NCBI RefSeq assembly: GCF_001544375.1
Contig: NZ_BCQJ01000008.1
Span: forward strand, 1 to 64,000
From: Enterococcus canis NBRC 100695
GTDB taxonomy: Bacteria; Bacillota; Bacilli; Lactobacillales; Enterococcaceae
DNA length: 64,000 nt
Direction of reading: 5' to 3'
Positions within the stretch are counted from its first letter, which is position 1. Each line of letters begins with the position of its first letter. The translations under genes were made by a program, and so were the position numbers. The notes under the pieces are model-generated. The model saw nothing but the letters and a program-made list of their open reading frames with translations. It did not search any database and had not been told where the DNA came from. Below are positions 1 through 7,928 of this stretch, in pieces.

Positions 1-62
1 ATCAACTACTTTTTTAAGATTTATTTTTTCGCTCGTCGCTGTTTCTCAGCAGCAACTCTGTT

Positions 63-282
63 AGTTTATCAACTGAGTTGTTATTTGTCAACTACTTTTT
101 TCAAGATTTTTTCTTGATGTATCAAGCAATTTTCAACTTCTGATTTTCAGCAACTTCGTTAGTCTATCATGAGCTTTCCAGCTCGTCAAGAACTTTTTTG
201 CGATTTTGTTTCGCAGGTAACAAGTTGATGTCTTGTCCCTAGCGACATGTAATAATATACCAAGTTGTTTTCAATAGGTCAA
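63..282 (-). promoter_or_regulatory. three tandem strong promoters reading out of the window (probable rRNA operon promoters)
   Basis: Three sigma-A promoters with 17-bp spacers lie head to tail on the minus strand: TTGACC (277-282)/TATATT (254-259), TTGACG (184-189)/TAGACT (161-166), and TTGACA (86-91)/TAAACT (63-68). A fourth -35-like TTGAT is cut by the left edge. The units share repeated text (AGTAGTTGA, GTTGCTG), and the third is followed by a short hairpin-forming stretch (GTTGCTG...CAGCGAC). No gene lies between them and the edge. Tandem near-consensus promoters with this spacing are typical of stable RNA operons, so an rRNA operon to the left is inferred, not seen. Confidence 0.75.
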
Positions 283-448
283 CACTTTTCTTTCACTTAT
301 TTTGCATGTTTTTTCTAGTAAAAACGCCGTGTCTAGGCTGATGTTCGGGTTCTTACTATGAAAACGGATAATGAAACTAGTCTTTTTTTATTTTCAGCCG
401 ATAATTGGAATGATACCGGCCATAAAACAATTATTATTCGCTTAAAAG

Positions 449-493
449 AAATAAAAAAAATCCCGATATTCCCTTTTTACAGGCAATACCGGG
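449..493 (-). terminator. Rho-independent terminator of the Nudix-like gene
   Basis: On the minus strand CCCGGTATT pairs with AATATCGGG (462-493) and is followed by a run of T residues (451-461). It begins 9 bp after the stop codon of the gene ending at 503. The stretch 283-448 holds no gene that I can see. Confidence 0.85.
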
Positions 494-502
494 TAAAAAT
501 TC

Positions 503-865
503 TTACGTAAATTGTGGAACACCATTAAAATCATAACTACTCAAGAGATTTTTGAGGTTTGATGGACCTTCCCAAACGAATTCTTGGTCGATCTCATTTG
601 ATTGCTCCTCATCCATCTCAAACACAAACAAAGGCAAATTCACTTCTTCAACATGTGCATTGGTCAACTCAACCAGATTAATGGCTGATACATTGATGTG
701 AATTTCTTCCTTAAACATCTTCAAAACACTAGCAAGTCCAGTCATTTCTTCGGTCACACTAGTAGTAGCAAACTCCAAGTTACCTTCATGCGGATGGACT
801 AGAAATGCTTTGGTCCCATCCTGACGATTTAGCATAATCGTGCCAGCAACCATTTTGTTAGTCAA
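503..865 (-). CDS. small Nudix-like protein with a degenerate Nudix box
   Basis: A 120-residue protein of unknown function. The N-terminal half (AGTIML... followed by LKMFKEEIHI at residues 48-57) lines up with the strand-loop-helix of Nudix hydrolases. The usual Gly and the Arg-Glu of the GX5EX7REUXEEXGU box are missing, so hydrolase activity is doubtful. Start choice: a GTG at 874 lies inside the SD sequence itself (TTGAGGTG). A TTG at 865 sits 6 bases behind that SD and is preferred; an ATG at 853 is 18 bases away. The gene has its own terminator downstream and lies 72 bp after the S1-domain gene, with which it may be cotranscribed. The fold assignment is inference from motif spacing only. 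Confidence 0.6.
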   Translation of the reverse strand: MTNKMVAGTIMLNRQDGTKAFLVHPHEGNLEFATTSVTEEMTGLASVLKMFKEEIHINVSAINLVELTNAHVEEVNLPLFVFEMDEEQSNEIDQEFVWEGPSNLKNLLSSYDFNGVPQFT

Positions 866-937
866 GCTGTTCACCTCAATGTTAGTTTTGATATTCCCTG
901 TAAGAATGATAGCACGATTTTCTGAAAAAAAACAGAA

Positions 938-1306
938 TTATTTTGTAACCAACAGCTCTAATGCTTCGTGAATCCACTTGGGAAGCTGCTCTTCAATGCT
1001 ACGAAAACCGATTTTGCGGTTTTTATTAGTAAAGTAGCGCTTCTTGCGGTAAATGTGTCCTTGGGCATGCTCTTCTAGCGTGCGGATCGACAAACTGATT
1101 TTTTGGGAGTACTCATCGATGTCGATGATCTGAACGGTGACAGTCGCGCCCACATGTAATAATTGATGGATATCTTTCGTATAACCAGATTGCACTTCCG
1201 AAACGTGGATCAACCCTTGTGTTTCATCATCTAATGAAACGAAGGCACCATATGGTTGTAACCCTGTGATCTGTCCTGTTAAGATATCGCCGATTTTATA
1301 ACTCAT
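938..1306 (-). CDS. cvfD: S1 domain RNA-binding protein, CvfD/YugI (GSP13) family
   Basis: A 122-residue protein with one S1 (OB-fold) RNA-binding domain at about residues 1-75: GDILTGQITGLQPYGAFVSL, GLIHVSEV and KISLSIR are classic S1 blocks. A basic tail of about 40 residues (HIYRKKRYFTNKNRK) follows. Single-S1 proteins of this size are known in Bacillus (YugI, general stress protein 13) and Streptococcus (CvfD), where they bind ribosomes or RNA and act as post-transcriptional regulators of stress and virulence. The ATG at 1306 follows AGAGGGAAG. The gene runs toward the Nudix-like gene and is divergent from the lyase gene at 1390. The family is clear; the specific role here is inferred from homologues. 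Confidence 0.85.
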   Translation of the reverse strand: MSYKIGDILTGQITGLQPYGAFVSLDDETQGLIHVSEVQSGYTKDIHQLLHVGATVTVQIIDIDEYSQKISLSIRTLEEHAQGHIYRKKRYFTNKNRKIGFRSIEEQLPKWIHEALELLVTK

Positions 1307-1389
1307 TTACTTCCCTCTTTTCTCGTCTTTCATTATACTGGAAAGCAGATAGAAAAAAAAGGGCGTGCCCTTATGGAGGAGTTGTCACT

Positions 1390-2562
1390 ATGGAACAGTT
1401 TCAAGAGATCGACCGCTACCATACAAATTCGGTGAAATGGGATACGATCGAACAGACTTATCGCGAGAAGGACTTATTGCCTTTATGGGTAGCAGATATG
1501 GACTTTAAAGCCCATCAGCCTATATTGGATGCGATGGGACAAGTCTTAAAGCAGGGTGTACTAGGCTATACGATTGAAAGTCCGGAGCTAGTCCGCTCTG
1601 TTATCAACTGGCAGCAGGTACAACACCAAGTCAAGCTAGACCCTGAAAGTATCTTATTTTCTAGCGGTGTAATCCCTAGTCTGGCTATTGCGATTCAAGC
1701 CTTTACTGAGGAAAATGACCAAATTTTGATTTTTGATCCTGTTTATCCACCATTTGCGGATATGATCAAGCGAAATGGGCGTCAAGTTGTACGGAACTCA
1801 TTAAAAGTAGCGGAACGTTTTGAAATCGACTTTGCCAGCTTGGAACAACAACTACAAGAGGGCGTCAAAGCGGTCATTTTATGTAACCCTCACAATCCTG
1901 GTGGCCGTGTTTGGACAAGGTCCGAACTACAGCAGTTAGCCCAACTATGTGCGCAATACAATGTCCTGGTAATCAGTGATGAAATTCACGGCGACCTGGT
2001 CTTTGCACCACATACCTTCACTTCCTTCTATTCATTAGAAGAATTTCGGCAACATGCGATTGTCTTAACTTCTGCTACGAAGACTTTCAACTTGGCAGGA
2101 ATCAAAAATTCAATGATTTTTATTGACAATCCCCAACTACGCCAGCGCTTTGCAGATGTTCAAGCACGTAATCGCCAAAATGAAATCAACACCTTTGGAC
2201 AAGTGGGCACGCAGGCAGCTTATGAAACAGGTGCTGACTGGCTAAAAGATTTATTAGCTTATCTAGAGGACAACGTAAACTTTGTCTGTGACTTTTTTGC
2301 TGAAAATCTACCTGAGGTGGTTGTGATGAAACCAGAAGGAACTTATCTGATTTGGCTGGATTTCTCTGCTTACGGCTTAAGCGATCAAGCCTTACAACGA
2401 CATCTGATTCGTGAAGCCAAAGTAGTCTTGAATCCCGGCAATAGTTTTGGTCCTGGCGGTACGGGTCACATGCGTTTGAATATCGCTTGTACGAAGGCGA
2501 CTTTAGCTGAAGGACTCACTCGTATCCAACGAGCCTTCGCTGAATTACCGGTGCAAAAGTAA
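1390..2562 (+). CDS. patB: PLP-dependent cystathionine beta-lyase, MalY/PatB family
   Basis: A 390-residue fold-type I PLP enzyme of the MalY/PatB group, which cleaves cystathionine to homocysteine, pyruvate and ammonia and often accepts other cysteine S-conjugates. The N-terminal LPLWVADMDF block is diagnostic of the family. CNPHNPGGRVW and SDEIHGDL carry the cofactor-binding Asn and Asp. The Schiff-base lysine is Lys231 in SATKTFNLAG. Length matches the family (about 390). The ATG is preceded by a strong GGAGGAG. It is a single-gene unit ending in a bidirectional terminator. It is not HisC, although the fold is shared. The substrate is inferred from family. Confidence 0.9.
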   Translation: MEQFQEIDRYHTNSVKWDTIEQTYREKDLLPLWVADMDFKAHQPILDAMGQVLKQGVLGYTIESPELVRSVINWQQVQHQVKLDPESILFSSGVIPSLAIAIQAFTEENDQILIFDPVYPPFADMIKRNGRQVVRNSLKVAERFEIDFASLEQQLQEGVKAVILCNPHNPGGRVWTRSELQQLAQLCAQYNVLVISDEIHGDLVFAPHTFTSFYSLEEFRQHAIVLTSATKTFNLAGIKNSMIFIDNPQLRQRFADVQARNRQNEINTFGQVGTQAAYETGADWLKDLLAYLEDNVNFVCDFFAENLPEVVVMKPEGTYLIWLDFSAYGLSDQALQRHLIREAKVVLNPGNSFGPGGTGHMRLNIACTKATLAEGLTRIQRAFAELPVQK

Positions 2563-2591
2563 AACGACCTAAAACTTGTTTATTATAGAAG

Positions 2592-2629
2592 AAAAGCTTC
2601 CAACTATTTTGAATAGTTGGAAGCTTTTT
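2592..2629. terminator. bidirectional terminator between patB and ppiB
   Basis: A perfect 17-bp stem (2592-2608 against 2612-2628) with a 3-base loop has an A-run on one side and a T-run on the other, so it can end both convergent genes. Confidence 0.92.
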
Positions 2630-2632
2630 GCT

Positions 2633-3220
2633 TTATTCGGTAATTTCGACTGACTCGATAACTACATCATGAACTGGTTTATCTTGTGGTCCCCGTTGAA
2701 CACCGGCGATTTCATCGACAACATCCATGCCCGCTGTCACTTGTCCGAAAACAGTATGACGGAAGTCTAACCATGGCGTACCGCCCTCTTTATAGGCTTC
2801 GATGATTTCAGTTGGGAAACCGGCACCTTCAAGCTGGCTCATCATATTGGAAGGAACACTTTGGTTTTGAACGATAAAGAACTGGCTGCCGTTGGTGTTA
2901 GGTCCAGCATTCGCCATTGACAACGCACCACGTAGGTTGAACACTTCACGAGAAAACTCGTCTTCAAAGGTTTCACCATAGATACTTTCGCCACCCATCC
3001 CAGTTCCAGTTGGGTCGCCCCCTTGGATCATAAAGTCGGGAATGACACGGTGAAAAATGATCCCATCATAGTAGCCCTTCTTAGCTAATTCAACAAAGTT
3101 GTGAACAGTTTTAGGTGCTTGCTCAGGGAACAATTGCACATTGATATCACCGCGGTTTGTATGAAGCACCGCTTTTGGTCCTTTAGCATTTGCTAAATCT
3201 AACTGTGGAAATTCTGACAC
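2633..3220 (-). CDS. ppiB: peptidyl-prolyl cis-trans isomerase, cyclophilin type
   Basis: A 195-residue cytoplasmic cyclophilin that isomerises prolyl bonds. [19 protein letters not shown] contains the catalytic Arg, Phe, Met and Gln, and NGSQFFI supplies the hydrophobic pocket. There is no signal peptide or lipobox, so this is the cytosolic PpiB type and not a PrsA-like secreted foldase. An insertion of about 25 residues ([19 protein letters not shown]) before the HTVFGQV block is typical of the Lactobacillales version. The ATG follows GAGGAA. The gene stands alone and ends at the terminator shared with patB. Confidence 0.93.
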   Translation of the reverse strand: MSEFPQLDLANAKGPKAVLHTNRGDINVQLFPEQAPKTVHNFVELAKKGYYDGIIFHRVIPDFMIQGGDPTGTGMGGESIYGETFEDEFSREVFNLRGALSMANAGPNTNGSQFFIVQNQSVPSNMMSQLEGAGFPTEIIEAYKEGGTPWLDFRHTVFGQVTAGMDVVDEIAGVQRGPQDKPVHDVVIESVEITE

Positions 3221-3346
3221 GAAAATTCCTCCTCATTTCTTGATATACTCATGATAGCGAATTTTACGCAAAAATGCTAATCAAATTGTACAACTATCAT
3301 AAAAGTAAAAATTACTATATACTACATTTTAGGAGGTAGGTATTTT

Positions 3347-4333
3347 ATGACCAAAGACATTTACGAGATCACTATCGTCGGCGCTGGCCCGGCCGGTCTG
3401 TTTGCCGCTTTTTACGCTGGAATGCGTAAAGCCAAAACGAAGATCATTGACAGTCTTCCTCAGCTGGGGGGACAGTTGGCGATGTTGTATCCCGAAAAAC
3501 ATATTTATGATACGCCTGGTTTTCCAAATATCAAAGCCGCTGATTTAGTCGCCAATTTGGAAAAGCAGATTGAACCTTTTGAACATACGATTTGTTTGGA
3601 AGAAGAAGTTTTGGATCTGACTCGAGTAGAAGACTATTGGGAGTTGACGACGAACCAAGGAACTCATTACACGAAAGCAGTGATTATCGCAGCAGGTAAT
3701 GGCTCATTCCAGCCTCGCCGGCTAGCCTTGCCAGAGGCCGATAGTCTGGAGGGGCGTGACTTGCATTACTACGTTCCTAGTTTAGAAGCCTTTCGCGGAA
3801 AGCAAGTCGCCATCGCAGGCGGTGGGGACTCGGCCATCGACTGGGCTTTAATGTTAGAAGACATTGCGGCTTCAGTGGCGATTATTCACCGGCGAGCCCA
3901 GTTTAGAGGTCACGAGCATAGTGTTGAAAAACTACAAGCTTCCGGTGTCAATATCTTAACACCTTTTGTGGTGAAAGAACTCACCGTCACGGATGACCAG
4001 CTGACTGGCTTAGTCCTGCAGGAAGTCAAAACTGGTAACGAAGAAATCCTGCCAGTAGACAGTTTGATTGTTAATTACGGCTTTACTTCTTCCCTAGATC
4101 AATTAAAAGGGTGGGGACTTGAAATTAGTCGCAATGCCATCGAGGTCAAAAGTGATATGTCTACGAATTTACCAGGAGTTTATGCCATTGGTGATATTTG
4201 CCGCTATGTCGGGAAAGTCAAATTGATTGCAACCGGGTTTGGCGAAGCACCTACGGCTATCAATAATGCTTTGCATTTTATTGATCCGGAAAACCGGACA
4301 CAGCCCATGCATTCCAGCAGCCTTTTCGGATAA
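3347..4333 (+). CDS. fnr: ferredoxin/flavodoxin--NADP reductase type 2 (YumC-like)
   Basis: A 328-residue thioredoxin-reductase-like flavoenzyme that moves electrons from NADPH to ferredoxin or flavodoxin. The N-terminal FAD site is GAGPAGLFAAFYAG. The NADPH site is GGGDSAIDWAL, and GDICRY near the C-terminus completes FAD binding. The CxxC of true thioredoxin reductases is absent, and the GGQLAMLYPEKHIYD block marks the YumC/Fnr2 subgroup. The ATG follows AGGAGG. In Bacillus the same gene neighbours yuzB and yutG, the homologues of the next two genes here, which supports the call. Confidence 0.93.
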   Translation: MTKDIYEITIVGAGPAGLFAAFYAGMRKAKTKIIDSLPQLGGQLAMLYPEKHIYDTPGFPNIKAADLVANLEKQIEPFEHTICLEEEVLDLTRVEDYWELTTNQGTHYTKAVIIAAGNGSFQPRRLALPEADSLEGRDLHYYVPSLEAFRGKQVAIAGGGDSAIDWALMLEDIAASVAIIHRRAQFRGHEHSVEKLQASGVNILTPFVVKELTVTDDQLTGLVLQEVKTGNEEILPVDSLIVNYGFTSSLDQLKGWGLEISRNAIEVKSDMSTNLPGVYAIGDICRYVGKVKLIATGFGEAPTAINNALHFIDPENRTQPMHSSSLFG

Positions 4334-4337
4334 CAGT

Positions 4338-4371
4338 AAACCCATCTGCCTAATGTGGCAGATGGGTTTTT
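4338..4371. terminator. terminator between fnr and the DUF1450 gene
   Basis: AAACCCATCTGCC (4338-4350) pairs with GGCAGATGGGTTT (4357-4369), followed by T residues on the plus strand. It may also serve the convergent gene. Confidence 0.88.
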
Positions 4372-4609
4372 ACATGTCGTTATGCCATTCTTCAACTAGT
4401 TGTCGTAATGCTTGCTCCAGCTCAGCCACCGACGTTGCTGCCATCAGCTCGCCTTCAAAAATTGCGAAGGGTCGCTGCGCACATAATACGCACTCATTTA
4501 GACAGCTGTATGTCACGATATCGCTCATTTCTTGAAAGTAGGCTTTTTCGGCAATTTCTGCCGTGCCACTAGCTAGATTTTGTTCACAAAATTCAATCAG
4601 TGGATTCAT
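4370..4609 (-). CDS. DUF1450 family protein (YuzB-like)
   Basis: A 79-residue protein of the DUF1450/YuzB family (UPF0349), function unknown. The pattern EFCEQN...YSCLNECVLCAQRPFAIFEG is characteristic: one Cys near residue 8 and a CLxxCxxC cluster near residues 36-43, which suggests metal or Fe-S binding. Its neighbour fnr has a matching neighbour in Bacillus (yumC-yuzB), so a link to electron transfer is plausible but unproven. The stop codon lies within the edge of the shared terminator. Confidence 0.85.
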   Translation of the reverse strand: MNPLIEFCEQNLASGTAEIAEKAYFQEMSDIVTYSCLNECVLCAQRPFAIFEGELMAATSVAELEQALRQLVEEWHNDM

Positions 4610-4693
4610 AAATCCTTCCCCTTGCTATTTTTCTTAGGCTTAGTATAACATGGAGTTAAAACAAGCATTCAAAAAATGCCTAGGAGGCACGTC

Positions 4694-5200
4694 ATGGTAA
4701 TCAAAGGACAAACATTAGAAGAAAAAGCCCGCGACCTGTTAAAGGAGCGCGGCGTAGGGATCCAAGATCTGGCCGAGTTGGTCATGTTTCTGCAAAAGCC
4801 CTACAACGAACAGTTAACGATTGAAACTTGTATCGAACATGTGGAAAGTGTCCTCACGAAACGCGAAGTCCACAATACTATTATTACAGGGATTCAGCTG
4901 GATATCCTAGCGGAGGAAAATAAACTTATGAGTCCTTTACAGGAAATTCTAACGGAAGACGAAGGCCTTTACGGCGTAGATGAGATTTTAGCCCTGTCTA
5001 TCGTCAATGTGTATGGTTCGATTGGGTTTACCAATTACGGCTATATCGACAAAGTGAAGCCGGGCATTTTAGCCGAGTTAAATTCCCATGAAGGGCCACA
5101 TGTCCATACCTTTTTAGATGATATCGTGGGGGCCATCGCCGCGGCGGCCGCTAGTCGCTTAGCCCATTCTACTCCTGACCATATCGATATCGTGCAATAA
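4694..5200 (+). CDS. pgpA: phosphatidylglycerophosphatase A-like protein (YutG family)
   Basis: A 168-residue protein of the PgpA/YutG family, which dephosphorylates phosphatidylglycerophosphate or related lipids at the membrane. Conserved blocks seen are VGIQDLAELV, SIVNVYGSIGFTNYGYIDK and HTFLDDIVGAIAAAAASRL; the last is a small-residue helix carrying the conserved Asp pair. Start choice: an ATG at 4676 precedes the SD, whereas the ATG at 4694 lies 6 bases after AGGAGG (4682-4687) and is preferred. Unlike E. coli PgpA, no multi-helix membrane anchor is evident. Catalytic function is inferred from the family. Confidence 0.85.
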   Translation: MVIKGQTLEEKARDLLKERGVGIQDLAELVMFLQKPYNEQLTIETCIEHVESVLTKREVHNTIITGIQLDILAEENKLMSPLQEILTEDEGLYGVDEILALSIVNVYGSIGFTNYGYIDKVKPGILAELNSHEGPHVHTFLDDIVGAIAAAAASRLAHSTPDHIDIVQ

Positions 5201-5511
5201 AAAAAGATACTTTGAACAACGTGTACGAGATTACTGTTTTAGCTTTATGACTATAGAATCGAAGCTCTATGATATGTATTGTAGTTACTAATTTGGAGAT
5301 TTCAAAACATTTTGGACTAAACACTTATGGTTGGTGGGTTGTCTTTGGTTCTGATGGTATGGTTAAATTCAATTTCCATTGGAATCTACACCTCTGACCT
5401 TGGTTCAAAAAACTTTTATAAATTTTGACTAGGTGAACTTTCCTCTACAAATATTGTTCACATATTACCGTACAACAACTAATTTAGCATTAATAGAAAG
5501 TAGGTTAAAAA
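5201..5511. other. AT-rich intergenic stretch with no convincing gene
   Basis: This stretch lies between pgpA and the small ORF at 5512. It has an unusually even AT richness compared with its neighbours. A 42-codon frame (5269-5397, plus) exists but has no ribosome-binding site, so I do not call it a gene. No terminator for pgpA was recognised. Confidence 0.5.
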
Positions 5512-5673
5512 ATGTTTAACCCTGTATTTCTGTTATCTGTTGGAATATTTATGGTATCTCTATGCTTAGGCGCTGACTATAATCCAATTCTTAAGAAGTA
5601 TCCTTCAATTCAAAAATTTCTTTTAGCAGTAGCAGGTATCTGTATGCTGCTTTCAATTATGCAAATCCGATAA
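5512..5673 (+). CDS. possible 53-residue two-helix membrane protein
   Basis: An ATG at 5512 opens a 53-residue frame with two hydrophobic segments (about residues 4-20 and 34-49) joined by a short polar loop (ADYNPILKKYPS). Only a weak SD (AGTAGG, 7 bases away) precedes it. The base composition of the whole 5201-5870 gap is more AT-rich than the flanking genes, which hints at acquired DNA. I do not recognise a family. Small two-helix proteins include toxins, immunity proteins and regulators of membrane complexes, but nothing here decides between them. Confidence 0.4.
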   Translation: MFNPVFLLSVGIFMVSLCLGADYNPILKKYPSIQKFLLAVAGICMLLSIMQIR

Positions 5674-5800
5674 AAATAGAAGTGTCATTACTACCAGAAA
5701 TCGGTAATAAGCCCAACAATTAGCAAGACAGCGATATTCTTAATATAATTAGTCTTCAAAACGGCCTTCGTAGCTCCTTCAAAACATGTAATTCCTTAAT

Positions 5801-5830
5801 CGAAAAAAGCATCTCCCTAAGAAGATGCTT
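5801..5830 (-). terminator. terminator of the DUF1461 gene
   Basis: On the minus strand AAGCATCT (5823-5830) pairs with AGATGCTT (5807-5814), followed by a T-run (5803-5808). A second small perfect hairpin (GAATCAAG-CA-CTTGATTC, 5844-5861) lies between it and the stop codon. Nothing else is seen in 5674-5800. Confidence 0.85.
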
Positions 5831-5870
5831 CTAACAGCTAAACGGAATCAAGCACTTGATTCTGTTTGGC

Positions 5871-6503
5871 TTACTTTTTTATTTTCAAATCCCGTCTGCC
5901 CAGCCAATAAAAGAAGAAAAAGAAGCCTTCAATCAAGACAAAGAACAGAATGAAACAATGCATAAAGAATTGTTCCGGTAAGACATTGATGATTGGATCA
6001 GTTGCTGGATTAAAAAGCCAGGCATCATTATTGAAAAATAAGCCATGGAAGGCCACAAAAAACTGGTCAAAACCAATCATCATAAGAAATCCAAATAAAA
6101 CCGGCAGCAACATAGCCCACTGCATAGGGCGAATCACGCGCCAAAAACCATGATTTTTTAGGTAGCGTAGATAAAGTCCTGCTGGAATCAACGTCACTGC
6201 AAAGACGACGTAGTCTAAGAGAAATAACCGTTTGACTTCATAAAAGTGGAAGGCACCACTCGTTGACATCGGAAAATCTGGTAGCTTTAATTCGGTGATC
6301 CAGGGCGTATTCAAATAGCGCATCAATAAATCAAAGTTTTTCAACAACTCTTTTTCAGAAAGTGTCGTATAGTCTAAAATATTCAAATGACCGATATCAA
6401 AGACATATAGCGGTCTAAAATTGATGGTGATCAAAATCGCCAAAGAGACGATACACAAAATCAAGCTTGTTAGTCCTAATGCTCCTAGCCAGCGCCTACG
6501 CAT
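5871..6503 (-). CDS. TIGR01906/DUF1461 family integral membrane protein
   Basis: A 210-residue membrane protein with an N-terminal helix (about residues 7-28), a large extracytoplasmic loop of about 80 residues, and three more helices in the second half. The loop contains the family hallmarks (HLNILDYTTLS, FHFYEVKRLF). Function is unknown. In many Firmicutes this family sits next to the NagD-like HAD gene, as here. The start at 6503 (MRRRWLG) overlaps the end of the upstream gene by 8 bp, indicating translational coupling. An ATG at 6521 lacks a ribosome-binding site. The last residues are basic (RRDLKIKK). Confidence 0.82.
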   Translation of the reverse strand: MRRRWLGALGLTSLILCIVSLAILITINFRPLYVFDIGHLNILDYTTLSEKELLKNFDLLMRYLNTPWITELKLPDFPMSTSGAFHFYEVKRLFLLDYVVFAVTLIPAGLYLRYLKNHGFWRVIRPMQWAMLLPVLFGFLMMIGFDQFFVAFHGLFFNNDAWLFNPATDPIINVLPEQFFMHCFILFFVLIEGFFFFFYWLGRRDLKIKK

Positions 6504-7269
6504 GATCAAACCGCCATTCATCTAGACTATCTAGCACAAAGGTTGGTGCTTCAGGTAAAGTTGGCACCGCTTCTTTAGGCGTAAAGCCGGAGAGCACTAG
6601 TAAGGTGTCGACACCATTTTGTAGCCCCGCTTGAATATCCGTTTCGTAATTGTCCCCGACCATAATAACGTCTTCCTTAGGTAAGCCTAATTCAGCTACT
6701 GCTAAATCCATCATCACTGCGTTGGGCTTACCAATCATGACGGGCTTCGTTTGCGTTGCCGTCTCTACAAAAGCGACCACTGAGCCTGCCCCTGGCAAAA
6801 GCCCCCGTTCAGTAGGAATATTTTTATCCGGATTGGTTCCAATAAACAAGGCTCCTTTTTGGATGGCCAAGGTCGCCGTCACGATTTTTTCGTAGGTCAA
6901 CTCTGTGTCCAAGCCCACCACCACATAATCAGGGGTCTCTGCTTCCCAAACAAAGCCGCTAGCTAAAATCAAATCAATCAAGCCGGCTTCGCCAATCACA
7001 AAGACCCGGTTGCCACGGTCAGTAGCTTTCATGTAGTCAATCGTGGCTAAGGTCGCCGTATAAACGGTATCAGCCGTTACTTGAATATTAAACTCATTGG
7101 CCAAACGATCAGCAACCGTTGCGGGACTTTTAGTCGTATTATTGGTGACAAAGCGAAAAGGAATCTTTTGTGCCTGCAGGGCTTCTATAAAACGGCGTCC
7201 TGCTGGAATCGGCTCCTTGCCGCGATAGATTGTGCCATCTAAATCAATCAAATAACCTTGGTACTTCAA
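6496..7269 (-). CDS. yutF: HAD-superfamily IIA phosphatase, NagD/YutF-like (TIGR01457)
   Basis: A 257-residue HAD hydrolase with a C2B cap that acts on small phosphate esters. Motif I is DLDGTIYRG (nucleophile Asp near residue 9), motif II is VTNNTT, the lysine motif is IGKPN and motif IV is MVGDNYETDI. These mark the NagD/AraL/YutF branch. The start codon is TTG at 7269, placed 6 bases after GAGGG; no ATG fits. It overlaps the DUF1461 gene downstream and lies 10 bp after yutD, so the three probably form one transcript. The physiological substrate is unknown. Confidence 0.9.
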   Translation of the reverse strand: MKYQGYLIDLDGTIYRGKEPIPAGRRFIEALQAQKIPFRFVTNNTTKSPATVADRLANEFNIQVTADTVYTATLATIDYMKATDRGNRVFVIGEAGLIDLILASGFVWEAETPDYVVVGLDTELTYEKIVTATLAIQKGALFIGTNPDKNIPTERGLLPGAGSVVAFVETATQTKPVMIGKPNAVMMDLAVAELGLPKEDVIMVGDNYETDIQAGLQNGVDTLLVLSGFTPKEAVPTLPEAPTFVLDSLDEWRFDHA

Positions 7270-7279
7270 TCAAAACCCT

Positions 7280-7894
7280 CTATTCTTCTCGTTGACGGAT
7301 GGTAAAGCTGGATGTTTTTTCCTTTACCACGGAGGTCGTATTTTTCTTGTCTTGCCGTTGCTTAATTACCGGTTTTTTCTTGTCTTTTTTCACCGGTTCG
7401 CGCTTTTCTTCAATATGGGCTTGCGTGCGAACTTTTTTGCGTTTCTTTTGACGTTGCGTCTTCTCACGCTTACCGCCAATTCGTTCAATCACAAAATAAG
7501 CACAGCCAAAGTTACAGTATTCGTATAAGTAGTCTTCTAAGGTATCAATGCGCTGTTCAGGTTGGGCCTTACGATTATCTGCCGCAAAAAAGCCCTTCAA
7601 GCGTAGTTGTTCGTAGCCCCAGTCTGCCACAATATAATCATAGCGAGATAAAATATCACTATAACGTTCGCCTAAGCGTTCCGGGTCAAAGGCCTCACGA
7701 TGGTCATGGACAAGGCGGTATTTCCGCTCCCCAATCAAAAATTCATCATCTTCTAAAAGGGTCACTACTTCACCCTTTGTCTTTTTTTCTTTTTCTTCCG
7801 TATCAGTATCGGCTATTTCTTCAATAACCGCTGTCAATTCATCCGTTAATGTTTCTTTTTCCGGTTTTTTCTTTTTATCAATTGTCTTGGTCAT
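7280..7894 (-). CDS. yutD: YutD family protein (DUF1027) with charged tails
   Basis: A 204-residue protein. The central 95 residues (about 45-140) match YutD/DUF1027: FLIGERKYRLVHDHREAFD, RYDYIVADWGYEQLRLKGFF and YLYEYCNFGCAYFVIER. The flanks are low complexity: an acidic Lys/Glu/Thr N-terminus and a strongly basic C-terminal tail of about 60 residues rich in Lys, Arg and Gln, suggestive of nucleic-acid or ribosome contact. Function is unknown. It lies between yunD and the HAD gene, as in Bacillus. The ATG follows GGTGGTGA. Confidence 0.85.
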   Translation of the reverse strand: MTKTIDKKKKPEKETLTDELTAVIEEIADTDTEEKEKKTKGEVVTLLEDDEFLIGERKYRLVHDHREAFDPERLGERYSDILSRYDYIVADWGYEQLRLKGFFAADNRKAQPEQRIDTLEDYLYEYCNFGCAYFVIERIGGKREKTQRQKKRKKVRTQAHIEEKREPVKKDKKKPVIKQRQDKKNTTSVVKEKTSSFTIRQREE

Positions 7895-7928
7895 TTTTTC
7901 ACCACCTGTGTTGTATTATACCGTGTTT

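Noticed and set aside
1390-2562. The PLP enzyme as a possible HisC replacing the missing aminotransferase
   Set aside because: The MalY/PatB signatures (LWVADMDF, EIHGDL) are clear, and histidinol-phosphate aminotransferases lack them.
5269-5397. A 42-codon frame on the plus strand
   Set aside because: It has no ribosome-binding site, no recognisable similarity and a short length; it is mentioned only as part of the AT-rich gap.
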